A program made the position numbers and the translations under genes. The notes beneath the pieces were generated by a model. It did no database searches. It saw only the letters and a list, made by a program, of their open reading frames with translations, and was not told where the DNA came from. Below are positions 1-7,262 of a DNA stretch of 64,000 nucleotides, in pieces (the first letter of the stretch is position 1; each line of letters begins with the position of its first letter). The stretch lies in contig JADCER010000010.1 in the NCBI GenBank assembly GCA_020249925.1, positions 62,001-126,000 of the forward strand, in the 5' to 3' direction. The stretch is from Roseomonas sp. (GTDB lineage: Bacteria > Pseudomonadota > Alphaproteobacteria > Acetobacterales > Acetobacteraceae).

Positions 1-248
1 CCTTTGCCTTCGACATGGGGCAAACCCCGCAACCGTTCCCGCAACAAGGCATGGCGCTGCGCATTCCAGCCTGCAGGCATGCGCCGGCTGCGGGGATTGC
101 CGGCAGCGATGAACACGCCCTCTGGCACGCGCCAGCAGCGCAGCAGCGCGTCCAAAGCCGGCGCGCCTTGACCAATGCGCACTGCATGCGCCCCCGCAAA
201 ATAGCGGGAAGCGCGATAGGCGCGTAAAAGCTGCTCTGCCCGCTTCAT
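1..248 (-). CDS. DUF3293 domain protein (partial, runs off left edge)
   Basis: The reverse strand opens with ATG at 248 and stays open to base 1, giving about 82 residues. The N-terminal part reads YRASRYF, then a G-rich turn, then ITAGNPRSRR-like text (here IAAGNPRSRR) followed by N and a leucine-rich helix. This pattern (aromatic/Arg start, then an (I/A)A-NP-S core) is what I know from DUF3293, a small family of unknown function. Its ATG overlaps the TGA of the upstream methyltransferase gene (ATGA), so the two are probably co-transcribed and translationally coupled. The C-terminus lies outside the window. Family call is from memory of the motif. Confidence 0.7.
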   Translation of the reverse strand, partial: MKRAEQLLRAYRASRYFAGAHAVRIGQGAPALDALLRCWRVPEGVFIAAGNPRSRRMPAGWNAQRHALLRERLRGLPHVEGK

Positions 249-1435
249 CGCAACTGGAGCAACATGCCTTTGAGGTAAGCGCTCTCAGGCAACATTGGAT
301 GCAGCGGGTGATCCGGCCCGGCGCCGCCCACATGCAGGATGCGCGCTTCCCGCCCTGCGCGCTGCACACCCCAGGCAACGGCATCGGCGAATTCACCTGG
401 TGCCACATGGTGGCTGCACGACGCGATGAAGAAGAACCCGGATTTTTCCACCAAAGTCGCACCCAGCCGCGCCAACTTGCCATAGGCGCGCAGCGCCGCC
501 GGTTGGTCCTTGCGCGCCTTGGCGAAGGCGGGCGGGTCCGTGATCACCACACCGAAGCGCTTGCCCGCGCCCACCATGCGTTCCAAGGCGTCCAAAGCCT
601 CGGCCTTTTGGGTTTCTACCCGATCAGCAACGTTATTGCGCCGCGCCGCTTCCACCGCCAATGCCAATGCTGCCTCACTGCGGTCCAGCAACGTAACATG
701 CGCGGCACCTGCGACGGCAGCGGAAATCCCAAAGCCGCCCGTGTGGCAGAAGGCGTCCAGCACCGTCGCCCCCTTCGCCAGCCGCGCAACGCGGGCGCGA
801 TGTTCGCGCTGATCAAAGAACCAGCCGGTCTTCTGCCCGCCCAAAGGATCAACAGCGAAACTCAGGCCGCTTTCCTCGACCGTAATCATGCCGGCTTCGC
901 CATGCAGCAGCTTGGTTTCCTCGGCCAAGCCTTCCAGCGCGCGCACCGCACTGTCATTACGCGCAATCACCATGCGCGGCGTGATCAGGGCGTGCAGCGC
1001 TTCCAGGATCAGCGGTGTCGCGGCTTCCATGCCGGCACTATTGGCCTGGATCGTCACCGCATCGCCGTAGCGATCAATCACGAGGCCCGGCAGGCCGTCC
1101 GCTTCGGCATGGATCAGGCGGTAATGCGGCCGGTCGAAAAGCTTGTCGCGCAGGCTCAGCGCTTCCTGCAAACGCTGCTTGAACCAGGCGGCATCACAGG
1201 CGGCATCGGGGTTACGGTCCAGCTTGCGCGCGGCAATCAGCGAATGCGGGTTGAAGTGCCAAACGCCATGCTTGACGCCATCATCGCCTTCCAGCCGCAC
1301 CACACTGCCCGGCAGCAAAGCCTTGGCCGCCGGGGTCATCGCGATTTCATTGGAAAAGGCCCAAGGATGGCCGGACTTAACGCGGCGGTCTCGGCCAGGG
1401 AGCAAGCGGATCAGGGGCGGTGGGGCGTTATTCAT
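245..1435 (-). CDS. rlmI: Class I rRNA methyltransferase, RlmI-like (23S rRNA m5C)
   Basis: SAM-dependent RNA methyltransferase of the PUA plus Rossmann type (COG1092). RlmI of E. coli makes m5C1962 in 23S rRNA. The first ~80 residues form a PUA-like domain (LLPGRDRRVKSGHPWAFSNE), followed by a middle domain with DKLFDRPHYRLIHAEADGLPG. The SAM site is near residues 220-240 (VLDAFCHTGGFGISAA). The DPPAFAK motif and the SCSHH motif with the likely catalytic Cys follow near residues 300-345. The start at 1435 (MNNAPPP) is preferred over an ATG at 1477 because the PUA fold begins right after it. It diverges from panC with a ~59 bp spacer and overlaps the downstream DUF3293 start by 4 nt. Exact target base is inferred. 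Confidence 0.85.
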   Translation of the reverse strand: MNNAPPPLIRLLPGRDRRVKSGHPWAFSNEIAMTPAAKALLPGSVVRLEGDDGVKHGVWHFNPHSLIAARKLDRNPDAACDAAWFKQRLQEALSLRDKLFDRPHYRLIHAEADGLPGLVIDRYGDAVTIQANSAGMEAATPLILEALHALITPRMVIARNDSAVRALEGLAEETKLLHGEAGMITVEESGLSFAVDPLGGQKTGWFFDQREHRARVARLAKGATVLDAFCHTGGFGISAAVAGAAHVTLLDRSEAALALAVEAARRNNVADRVETQKAEALDALERMVGAGKRFGVVITDPPAFAKARKDQPAALRAYGKLARLGATLVEKSGFFFIASCSHHVAPGEFADAVAWGVQRAGREARILHVGGAGPDHPLHPMLPESAYLKGMLLQLR

Positions 1436-1494
1436 GGGCAGACCATGAAGCCACAACGCTTGTCCCGCAATGCGCAAAGCGCCAGTAATGCCCC

Positions 1495-2340
1495 ATGTTG
1501 ATCTGCCGAGACCTCCCTTCGCTACGGTCTGCCTGCGCGGCGCTGCGCAGCAATGGCCGCCGCCTGGGCCTGGTGCCGACTATGGGTGCCCTGCATCAGG
1601 GCCACCTTGCCTTGCTGGATGCAGCGCGCGCTGCCGGGGAGGGCGCGGTGGCCGCTTCCATCTTCGTCAATCCGCTGCAATTCAACGCCAGTGATGATCT
1701 GGCGCGCTACCCGCGTGATGAGGATGGGGACCTTGCCAAGCTCCGCAACGCAGGCTGTGATTTGGTCTGGCTGCCACCCGTGGAAACCATGTATCCGCCC
1801 GGCAGCGCCAGCGTGATTGAGGTTGCCGGCCCATCCAAGGGTTTTGAGGGCGATGCGCGGCCCGGACATTTCCGCGGTGTTGCGACCGTTTGCGCCAAGC
1901 TTTTCCTGCAAACCGGCGCTGATATCGCCGCCTTTGGTGAGAAGGATTGGCAGCAATTGCAGGTGGTCCGCCGTATGGCGCGTGATCTGGACATCCCTAT
2001 CCACATCGAAGCCGTGCCCACTATGCGCGAAGCCGATGGGCTTGCCATGTCATCGCGCAATCGTTTTCTGAACATCGCTGAACGCACCACGGCGCCGATG
2101 CTCTATCAGATCATCAAGGATGTGGCCCGGAAGATTGCCGCAGATGCGCCCATCACGCAGGTTCTGGCGGAAGGCGAGGCTCGGCTGACCGCCGCAGGTT
2201 TCGCGCCGGATTACCTGGCACTCGTTGCGGCGGAAACGCTGGAGCCCCTGGCGCAGAAAAGCACCGCACCGATGCGGCTTTTGGCGGCGGCAAGGCTTGG
2301 GTCGGTCCGCTTGCTCGACAATATGGGCGTTTCTGCCTAG
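1495..2340 (+). CDS. panC: Pantothenate synthetase (pantoate-beta-alanine ligase)
   Basis: Joins D-pantoate and beta-alanine using ATP in coenzyme A biosynthesis, in the cytoplasm. The nucleotidyltransferase signature is clear: PTMGALHQGH near residue 28, FVNPLQF near 58, GEKDWQQLQV near 150 and the KMSKS-like MSSRNRFL near 185. The length of 281 aa is normal for PanC. It is divergent from the methyltransferase gene. panB and panD are not nearby, so panC stands alone here. The product is followed after 60 bp by a periplasmic receptor gene with its own ribosome-binding site, so an operon with it is not required. Confidence 0.97.
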   Translation: MLICRDLPSLRSACAALRSNGRRLGLVPTMGALHQGHLALLDAARAAGEGAVAASIFVNPLQFNASDDLARYPRDEDGDLAKLRNAGCDLVWLPPVETMYPPGSASVIEVAGPSKGFEGDARPGHFRGVATVCAKLFLQTGADIAAFGEKDWQQLQVVRRMARDLDIPIHIEAVPTMREADGLAMSSRNRFLNIAERTTAPMLYQIIKDVARKIAADAPITQVLAEGEARLTAAGFAPDYLALVAAETLEPLAQKSTAPMRLLAAARLGSVRLLDNMGVSA

Positions 2341-2400
2341 ACATTCTCGAAATTACGCCGGCGGCATTCCAAGCCCCGGCCTGTCGGGAGGAAAAGGCTC

Positions 2401-3375
2401 ATGCCCCATCATATCGCACGTCGCCCCTTGCTCGTCGGGATGGCCGCGCTTGGCCTGACAAGCCCCGCCTTGGCGCAGAGTGGTACGGCGCAAAGACCCA
2501 TCACCATTGTCGTTCCCTTCGCGCCCGGCGGCAGCACGGATATCGTGAGCCGCCTGCTAGCCGAGCGCATGACAGCCCTGTTGGGCCAGCCCGTGCAGGT
2601 GGAAAATCGTGCTGGCGCCAATACCATCATCGGCGCGGAATTCGTGGCGCGTGCGCGGCCTGATGGCCATACGCTGCTGATGGCCGCTGGCACCACGCTG
2701 ACGATCAATCCGGTGATTGTGCCCAATCTTCCCTATAAGCTTGAAGATTTCGCACCGGTGATGCTGGCAACCACCTTTCCCTTCGGCATCATTACGCAAA
2801 TGCGTGGCGGCGCGGTGGATGTGCCGGGCTGGGTTGCGGCGGCAAAGGCGCGGCCGGGGCAAATGACCTATGGCACCAATGGGCCGACAACGCTCACGAA
2901 TGTTGCGATGCTGATGGTGATGGAACGGCTGGGCATTACCATGCAGGATGTCACCTATCGTGGCGATTCCGCGCAGCTTGCCGCCTTCATGGCGGGTGAT
3001 CTTGATGTGCTGGTGGTGTCAGGCGGCACGGCCCAGCCGGTGCATCGTGACGGCCGCGGCAGGCTGATCGCCTGGACCAGCGGGCGGCGCATTGCTTCGA
3101 CGCCGGATGTACCCTCCATCGCGGAATTTGCGCCTGACCTTGATGTCTTGAGCTGGTTTGGTTTGCTCGCCCCCGCACGCACGCCGGCGGATATGGTGCA
3201 GCGCGTAAATGCCGCCGCAAATGAAGCGCTGAAAGATGAACGCATTCGCGAAAGGCTGATCACGGAAGGGCAATTCCTGGCCGGCGGTTCGCCCGAGGAT
3301 TTTGCCGATTTCCTTCGCCTGTCCGATACGCAATGGCGCCCAATCCTGAGCAAGCTGAACGTGCCGCGCAACTGA
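2401..3375 (+). CDS. Bug/TctC-family tripartite tricarboxylate receptor
   Basis: Periplasmic solute-binding protein of the Bug (TctC) family, which binds carboxylates and related small acids. Signal peptide is residues 1-25 ending in ALAQ. Mature protein starts with RPITIVVPFAPGGSTDIVSR, the family's ligand-loop signature, followed by the conserved VENRAGAN and YGTNGPTT segments and the second-lobe motif YRGDSAQLAAFMAGDLD. Length 324 aa is typical. A purine-rich Shine-Dalgarno (GGGAGG) precedes the ATG. No membrane subunits (TctA/TctB) lie nearby, so this is an orphan receptor. The next gene is convergent with a 5 bp gap, so the substrate cannot be guessed from context. Confidence 0.93.
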   Translation: MPHHIARRPLLVGMAALGLTSPALAQSGTAQRPITIVVPFAPGGSTDIVSRLLAERMTALLGQPVQVENRAGANTIIGAEFVARARPDGHTLLMAAGTTLTINPVIVPNLPYKLEDFAPVMLATTFPFGIITQMRGGAVDVPGWVAAAKARPGQMTYGTNGPTTLTNVAMLMVMERLGITMQDVTYRGDSAQLAAFMAGDLDVLVVSGGTAQPVHRDGRGRLIAWTSGRRIASTPDVPSIAEFAPDLDVLSWFGLLAPARTPADMVQRVNAAANEALKDERIRERLITEGQFLAGGSPEDFADFLRLSDTQWRPILSKLNVPRN

Positions 3376-3380
3376 CGCGT

Positions 3381-4256
3381 TCAGCCCCTCACGGCCAATA
3401 CCACCCCTGACAAGACCAAGGTCAACGCCAGGATTTCGCGAAGGCCAAAGGGCTCGCCCAGGAAAAGCGCAGCACCCAGAACGCCCACAACAGGCGTGAT
3501 GACCGTGCCGAGCGATGCAAGGGACGCCGGCAGCATCTTGAGCGCCGCGAACCAGGAAAGATAGCAAAGCCCAAGTGCGAAGACGCCGCCATAAATCAGC
3601 AGCCCAATACCCAGCGCGGATACATGGCTGAAATCCAGCGGATCGAAAATCAGTGCGGCGACGAAAAGCGGCGCCACGCCAATCCCCACCTGCCAGGCAA
3701 CCGAACTTGATGGCGGCAGGCCAAGCGGCATGCGCTTGGTCAACACTGTGCCCAGTGCAAACAACAGGGCTGAACCCAAGCCCAAGGCAACACCAGGCAG
3801 CTTGGCGATGCCAAGATCAAGCCCCTTGCCCAGCACCAGATAGACGAGGCCCGATAGCGCCAGCACCAGCGCCAATACACGCGCCAGACTTGGCCGTTCC
3901 CCCAGCACGACCCAAGCGAGAACCGCCGCCCAGACCGGCATGGTGTAACAAACAATGGTCGCTTCCGATGCCGAGAGCCACAGCAGGGAAAAACTCGCGA
4001 GCCCCATCCAGGCCGTGACATTCAGCAGCGAAATCAGCGTAAGCCTGCCCCAAATCGCGCGCGGCACCACAAGGCTTTGCTTTTGCGCCAGCACCACCGC
4101 CAGCAACACCAGAAAGCCAAGCCCGCCACCAATCGCGCGGGTCGTCAGCGGCGGCAATTCAGCGAGCAGCACCTTCATCGCCGGCCAATTCATGCCCCAG
4201 CCGACGGTTGTGATCACCAGCAATAAAATACCGCGCTGGGTGGCGGCAGGGTTCAA
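3381..4256 (-). CDS. EamA/DMT-family transporter
   Basis: Inner-membrane drug/metabolite transporter of 291 aa with about ten hydrophobic helices, made of two EamA repeats. Visible landmarks are the N-terminal GWGMNWPAMK motif near residues 19-28, and the second repeat with the PASLASLGTVITPVVGVLGAALFLGEP segment near 242-268. It overlaps the end of the class II aldolase gene by 4 nt (ATGA), so the two form a small leftward operon. The partner suggests export of a metabolite linked to aldolase or sugar-acid metabolism, but that is only inference. It ends 5 bp from the convergent Bug gene. Confidence 0.9.
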   Translation of the reverse strand: MNPAATQRGILLLVITTVGWGMNWPAMKVLLAELPPLTTRAIGGGLGFLVLLAVVLAQKQSLVVPRAIWGRLTLISLLNVTAWMGLASFSLLWLSASEATIVCYTMPVWAAVLAWVVLGERPSLARVLALVLALSGLVYLVLGKGLDLGIAKLPGVALGLGSALLFALGTVLTKRMPLGLPPSSSVAWQVGIGVAPLFVAALIFDPLDFSHVSALGIGLLIYGGVFALGLCYLSWFAALKMLPASLASLGTVITPVVGVLGAALFLGEPFGLREILALTLVLSGVVLAVRG

Positions 4257-5038
4257 TGCATGAAATCCGGCTCTTCACGCGTCAGGATACGCTTGATGCT
4301 TTCCAGATGCAGCCTGGCACTTTCACGATCCCCTTCGCGCATTTGCGCATAGGTGCGCGCGGCGATCTCGGCCGGCACGGGCTTCAGCTTGCGCCCCGTG
4401 CCCATCGCCAGGCGCTGCGCTTCGGCGGCACGTTCCAGGTAGTAAAGATCATCCCAGGCTTCGGCGATGCTCGCCCCCACCACCATGACACCGTGGTTTT
4501 TCATGAAGACGATATCGGCATCACCGATGGAAGCGGCGATCCGATCACCCTCACTCTCATCCAAAGCGAGGCCATTGTAATCCTCATCCACCAAGGTGCG
4601 GCCATAGAATTTCAGCGAGCTTTGGCCGGCCCAAACCAAGGGCGGGCCTTCCAGCATGGCAAGGGCGGTGGCGTTCGGCATATGGGTATGGAAGGCCGCC
4701 TTGGCGCGCGGCTTGTTCAGGTGCATGCGGGCATGGATGTAAAAGGCGGTCGCTTCCGGCACGCCATCGCCCGCTACCACATTGCCCTTGAAGTCGCAGA
4801 CCAGCAGGCGCGATGCAGTGATTTCCGAAAAGGCCCAGCCATAGGGGTTCACCAGAAAAAGATCATCGCGCCCCGGCACCACGAAGGAGAAGTGGTTGCA
4901 AATCCCCTCATGCAGGCCAAGCCGTGCGGCCATACGGAAACAGGCTGCCAGATCCACCCGCGCGGCGCGCACGGCTTCCGCATCCAATTCGGAATTGCGC
5001 AAAGTGGCGGGGCTGGAGGGTTCAAGCGCATGGGCCAT
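4253..5038 (-). CDS. Class II aldolase/adducin family protein
   Basis: Zn-dependent aldolase-fold enzyme of the AraD/FucA/adducin family, 261 aa. Zinc-ligand motifs are visible: HTHMPNATALAM near residue 118 supplies two His and MKNHGVMVVG near 180 supplies the third. NHFS near residue 47 and the phosphate-loop-like NPYGWAFSEI segment near 65 are also family hallmarks. Family members cleave or decarboxylate sugar phosphates and related acids; the substrate is not readable from the sequence. First gene of a two-gene leftward operon with the EamA transporter, which overlaps its stop. The 181 bp upstream of it is shared with the rightward M20 hydrolase. Confidence 0.9.
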   Translation of the reverse strand: MAHALEPSSPATLRNSELDAEAVRAARVDLAACFRMAARLGLHEGICNHFSFVVPGRDDLFLVNPYGWAFSEITASRLLVCDFKGNVVAGDGVPEATAFYIHARMHLNKPRAKAAFHTHMPNATALAMLEGPPLVWAGQSSLKFYGRTLVDEDYNGLALDESEGDRIAASIGDADIVFMKNHGVMVVGASIAEAWDDLYYLERAAEAQRLAMGTGRKLKPVPAEIAARTYAQMREGDRESARLHLESIKRILTREEPDFMH

Positions 5039-5219
5039 GAGGTTTCTCCCGGGGGCAGGCGAGGGTTAGGATCGGCCGCTAAGATGCACATGGGGGCCAG
5101 GAAGATGCAACGCCCGCGCCCCGCCCTTTCTTTGGCGCCCAGGTGCCAATTCACCCCTGGACAGGGGGCGTTTCGCGCGCCAAAGGCAGGACGCACCTAA
5201 ACCGGGAAAGTAGCGGAAC

Positions 5220-6464
5220 ATGAGCGGCACAAATCAGCGCATTGATGGCAAGCGGCTTTGGGACAGCCTGATGGCGATGGCGGAGATTGGCGCCACACCC
5301 AAGGGCGGCGTGAAGCGCCTGACGCTGACCGATGTGGACAAGGCCGGGCGGGATCGTTTTCGTGGCTGGTGTGAGGCGCTTGGCCTGACGGTACGCGTGG
5401 ATTCCATCGGCAATATGTTTGCCCGCCGCGAAGGCCGTGATCCGAAGCGCCTGCCCGTGCTGCTCGGCAGCCATCTGGATAGCCAGCCCACCGGCGGCAA
5501 GTTTGACGGCGCGCTTGGCGTGATTGCCGGGCTTGAGGTGATGCGGAGCCTGAATGATCTGAACATCGTGACCGAAGCGCCGATTGAATTGGTGAATTGG
5601 ACCGATGAGGAAGGCAGCCGCTTCGGCCATTCGCTGATGGGCAGCGGCGTTTGGGCCGGCATCTATACGCAGGAAAAGGCCTATGGGCTGCGCGATGTGG
5701 ATGGCGTGAGTGTCGGCGAAGCGCTTGATGCCATCGGCTACAAAGGCCCGCATAAGGCGGCACCCTTTCCGGCGGATGCCTATTTCGAATTGCATATCGA
5801 ACAGGGCCCGATCCTGGAACGCGAAGGCAAGCAGATTGGCATCGTCACCGGCGCTCAGGCGCAGGTTTGGTATGATGCGGTGATCATCGGGCAGGATAGC
5901 CACGCCGGCACCACGCCGCCTTCCGCGCGGCGCGATGCGCTGGTGGCCGCGGCACGCGTGATTGAGCGTGTTGACGCGCTGATGCGCGCGCGGGGTGAGG
6001 ATGGCCGCGGCACCGTTGGCTTCCTGCAAGTGCTGCCCGCCAGCCGTAACGTCGTTCCGGGCGAAGTGCGCTTCAGCGTGGAATTCCGCCACCCGTCCGA
6101 TGCGCAAATCCAGGGCCTCGCGGAAAGCTTTCCGGAAGAAGCGCGCAAGCTTGTCGAAGCCAATGGCTGCAAGCTGGAATTGACCGAGCTGTTCCGCATC
6201 CCGGCACAGCCCTTTGATGCGTCTTGCGTTGATCTGGTGCGTCAGGCCACCAAGCGCCTTGGCTTGCCTTCGCGTGAGATCATTTCAGGCGCGGGGCATG
6301 ATGCGGTGTACGTTGCGCGTTCCGTGCCGACCGCGATGATCTTCACGCCCTGCAAGGATGGGCTTTCGCATAACGAAGCCGAAAGCATCATGCCGGAAGA
6401 AGCCGAAGCCGGCTGCCAGGTGCTGTTTGAAGCGGTGGTGGCGCGGGCCAATCGGGCCTTGTGA
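5220..6464 (+). CDS. M20 hydantoinase/carbamoylase-family amidohydrolase
   Basis: Di-metal amidohydrolase related to N-carbamoyl-L-amino-acid hydrolase, allantoate amidohydrolase and beta-ureidopropionase. Metal ligands sit in LLGSHLDSQPTGGKFDG near residues 80-97 (His, Asp), WTDEEGSRFG near 127 (Glu pair), FELHIEQGP near 190 (His) and SGAGHDAVYVA near 380 (His). The dimerisation lid lies at about 210-325. Length 414 aa is typical. No hydantoinase or allantoinase gene adjoins, so the exact N-carbamoyl or ureido substrate cannot be chosen. Transcribed alone; next gene is convergent with 9 bp between. Confidence 0.92.
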   Translation: MSGTNQRIDGKRLWDSLMAMAEIGATPKGGVKRLTLTDVDKAGRDRFRGWCEALGLTVRVDSIGNMFARREGRDPKRLPVLLGSHLDSQPTGGKFDGALGVIAGLEVMRSLNDLNIVTEAPIELVNWTDEEGSRFGHSLMGSGVWAGIYTQEKAYGLRDVDGVSVGEALDAIGYKGPHKAAPFPADAYFELHIEQGPILEREGKQIGIVTGAQAQVWYDAVIIGQDSHAGTTPPSARRDALVAAARVIERVDALMRARGEDGRGTVGFLQVLPASRNVVPGEVRFSVEFRHPSDAQIQGLAESFPEEARKLVEANGCKLELTELFRIPAQPFDASCVDLVRQATKRLGLPSREIISGAGHDAVYVARSVPTAMIFTPCKDGLSHNEAESIMPEEAEAGCQVLFEAVVARANRAL

Positions 6465-6473
6465 ATGGGGGTA

Positions 6474-7229
6474 TCAACCCCCCACCAACTTCGCCACCGT
6501 ATACGCAACACCCGCAGCAAGCCCGCCAATGAACAGCGTCTGCACCGCGCCGCGTGTGGCGGGCAGGCCGGTTGCTTTCGCCTTCAGCCAGCCAAACCCC
6601 GCCAGCGCCACGCCGGTAATGCAGGCAGAAATCACCAAAGCCTGTTGCGTGCTGTCCAGCAGCATATAGGGCGACAGCGGCAATAACCCGCCCACCACAT
6701 AGGCGCCGCCGATGGTGATGGCTGACCGCGCCGCGCGATCAGGCTGCGGTTCCTTCAAATCCAATTCGAAGCGCATCATGAAATCCACCCAGCGGCGCTT
6801 ATCGGCGCAGATGCTATCCACCGCCATGCGCAAAGCATCTCCGCGCACGCCATAGCGATGGAGGATCGCCGCCACTTCCCAGCGTTCGCGATCCGGGTAG
6901 ATTTCGGTCTCCTCTTCTTCGCGCTTCCGTTCGGCGGTGAAATGCTCGGCCTCTGTACGCGCGGCGAGGTAACCGCCAAGCCCCATGGCAACACAGCCGG
7001 CCGCGATTTCCGCAAGACCCGCCGTGACAATCAACGGATTGGCCGCGACGGCGCCTGACAAGGCGGCCGCCAAAGCAAAGGGCACGGTCAGGCCATCGGC
7101 AGTGCCGATCACCAGATCACGCACCACCTCATTCTGCGTAAAATGGCGTTCCTCATGCGGCGGGCCGGGTGGCATGGGCCAAAGCCCGTCGCGGCTCGGC
7201 GCTTCGGATTCGGGGGGCTGCGTACTCAT
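6474..7229 (-). CDS. VIT1/CCC1-family iron or manganese transporter
   Basis: Membrane transporter of the vacuolar-iron-transporter family, 251 aa. Helix 1 carries DLVIGTADGLTVPFALAAALSG near residues 38-60. The VTAGLAEIAAGCVAMGLGGYLAARTEAEH segment near 68-96 includes the metal-path residues and leads into an acidic, cytosolic metal-binding stretch (RKREEEETEIYPDRERWEV). Three more helices follow. VIT proteins move Fe2+ or Mn2+ out of the cytosol, usually by proton antiport. It lies 33 bp downstream of a P1B-type ATPase on the same strand, so a shared job in Fe/Mn/Ni efflux is likely though unproven. Confidence 0.92.
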   Translation of the reverse strand: MSTQPPESEAPSRDGLWPMPPGPPHEERHFTQNEVVRDLVIGTADGLTVPFALAAALSGAVAANPLIVTAGLAEIAAGCVAMGLGGYLAARTEAEHFTAERKREEEETEIYPDRERWEVAAILHRYGVRGDALRMAVDSICADKRRWVDFMMRFELDLKEPQPDRAARSAITIGGAYVVGGLLPLSPYMLLDSTQQALVISACITGVALAGFGWLKAKATGLPATRGAVQTLFIGGLAAGVAYTVAKLVGG

Positions 7230-7262
7230 CTCACAACGGGCTTTAGCGCAGAAACGAGTGGT

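Noticed and set aside
299-1501. 400-codon open frame antisense to the RlmI-like gene
   Set aside because: It is a GC-rich shadow frame; the protein has no domain or ribosome-binding site and the opposite strand encodes clear motifs.
4256-5200. 314-codon rightward frame over the class II aldolase gene
   Set aside because: Antisense shadow; the leftward frame has the aldolase zinc motifs.
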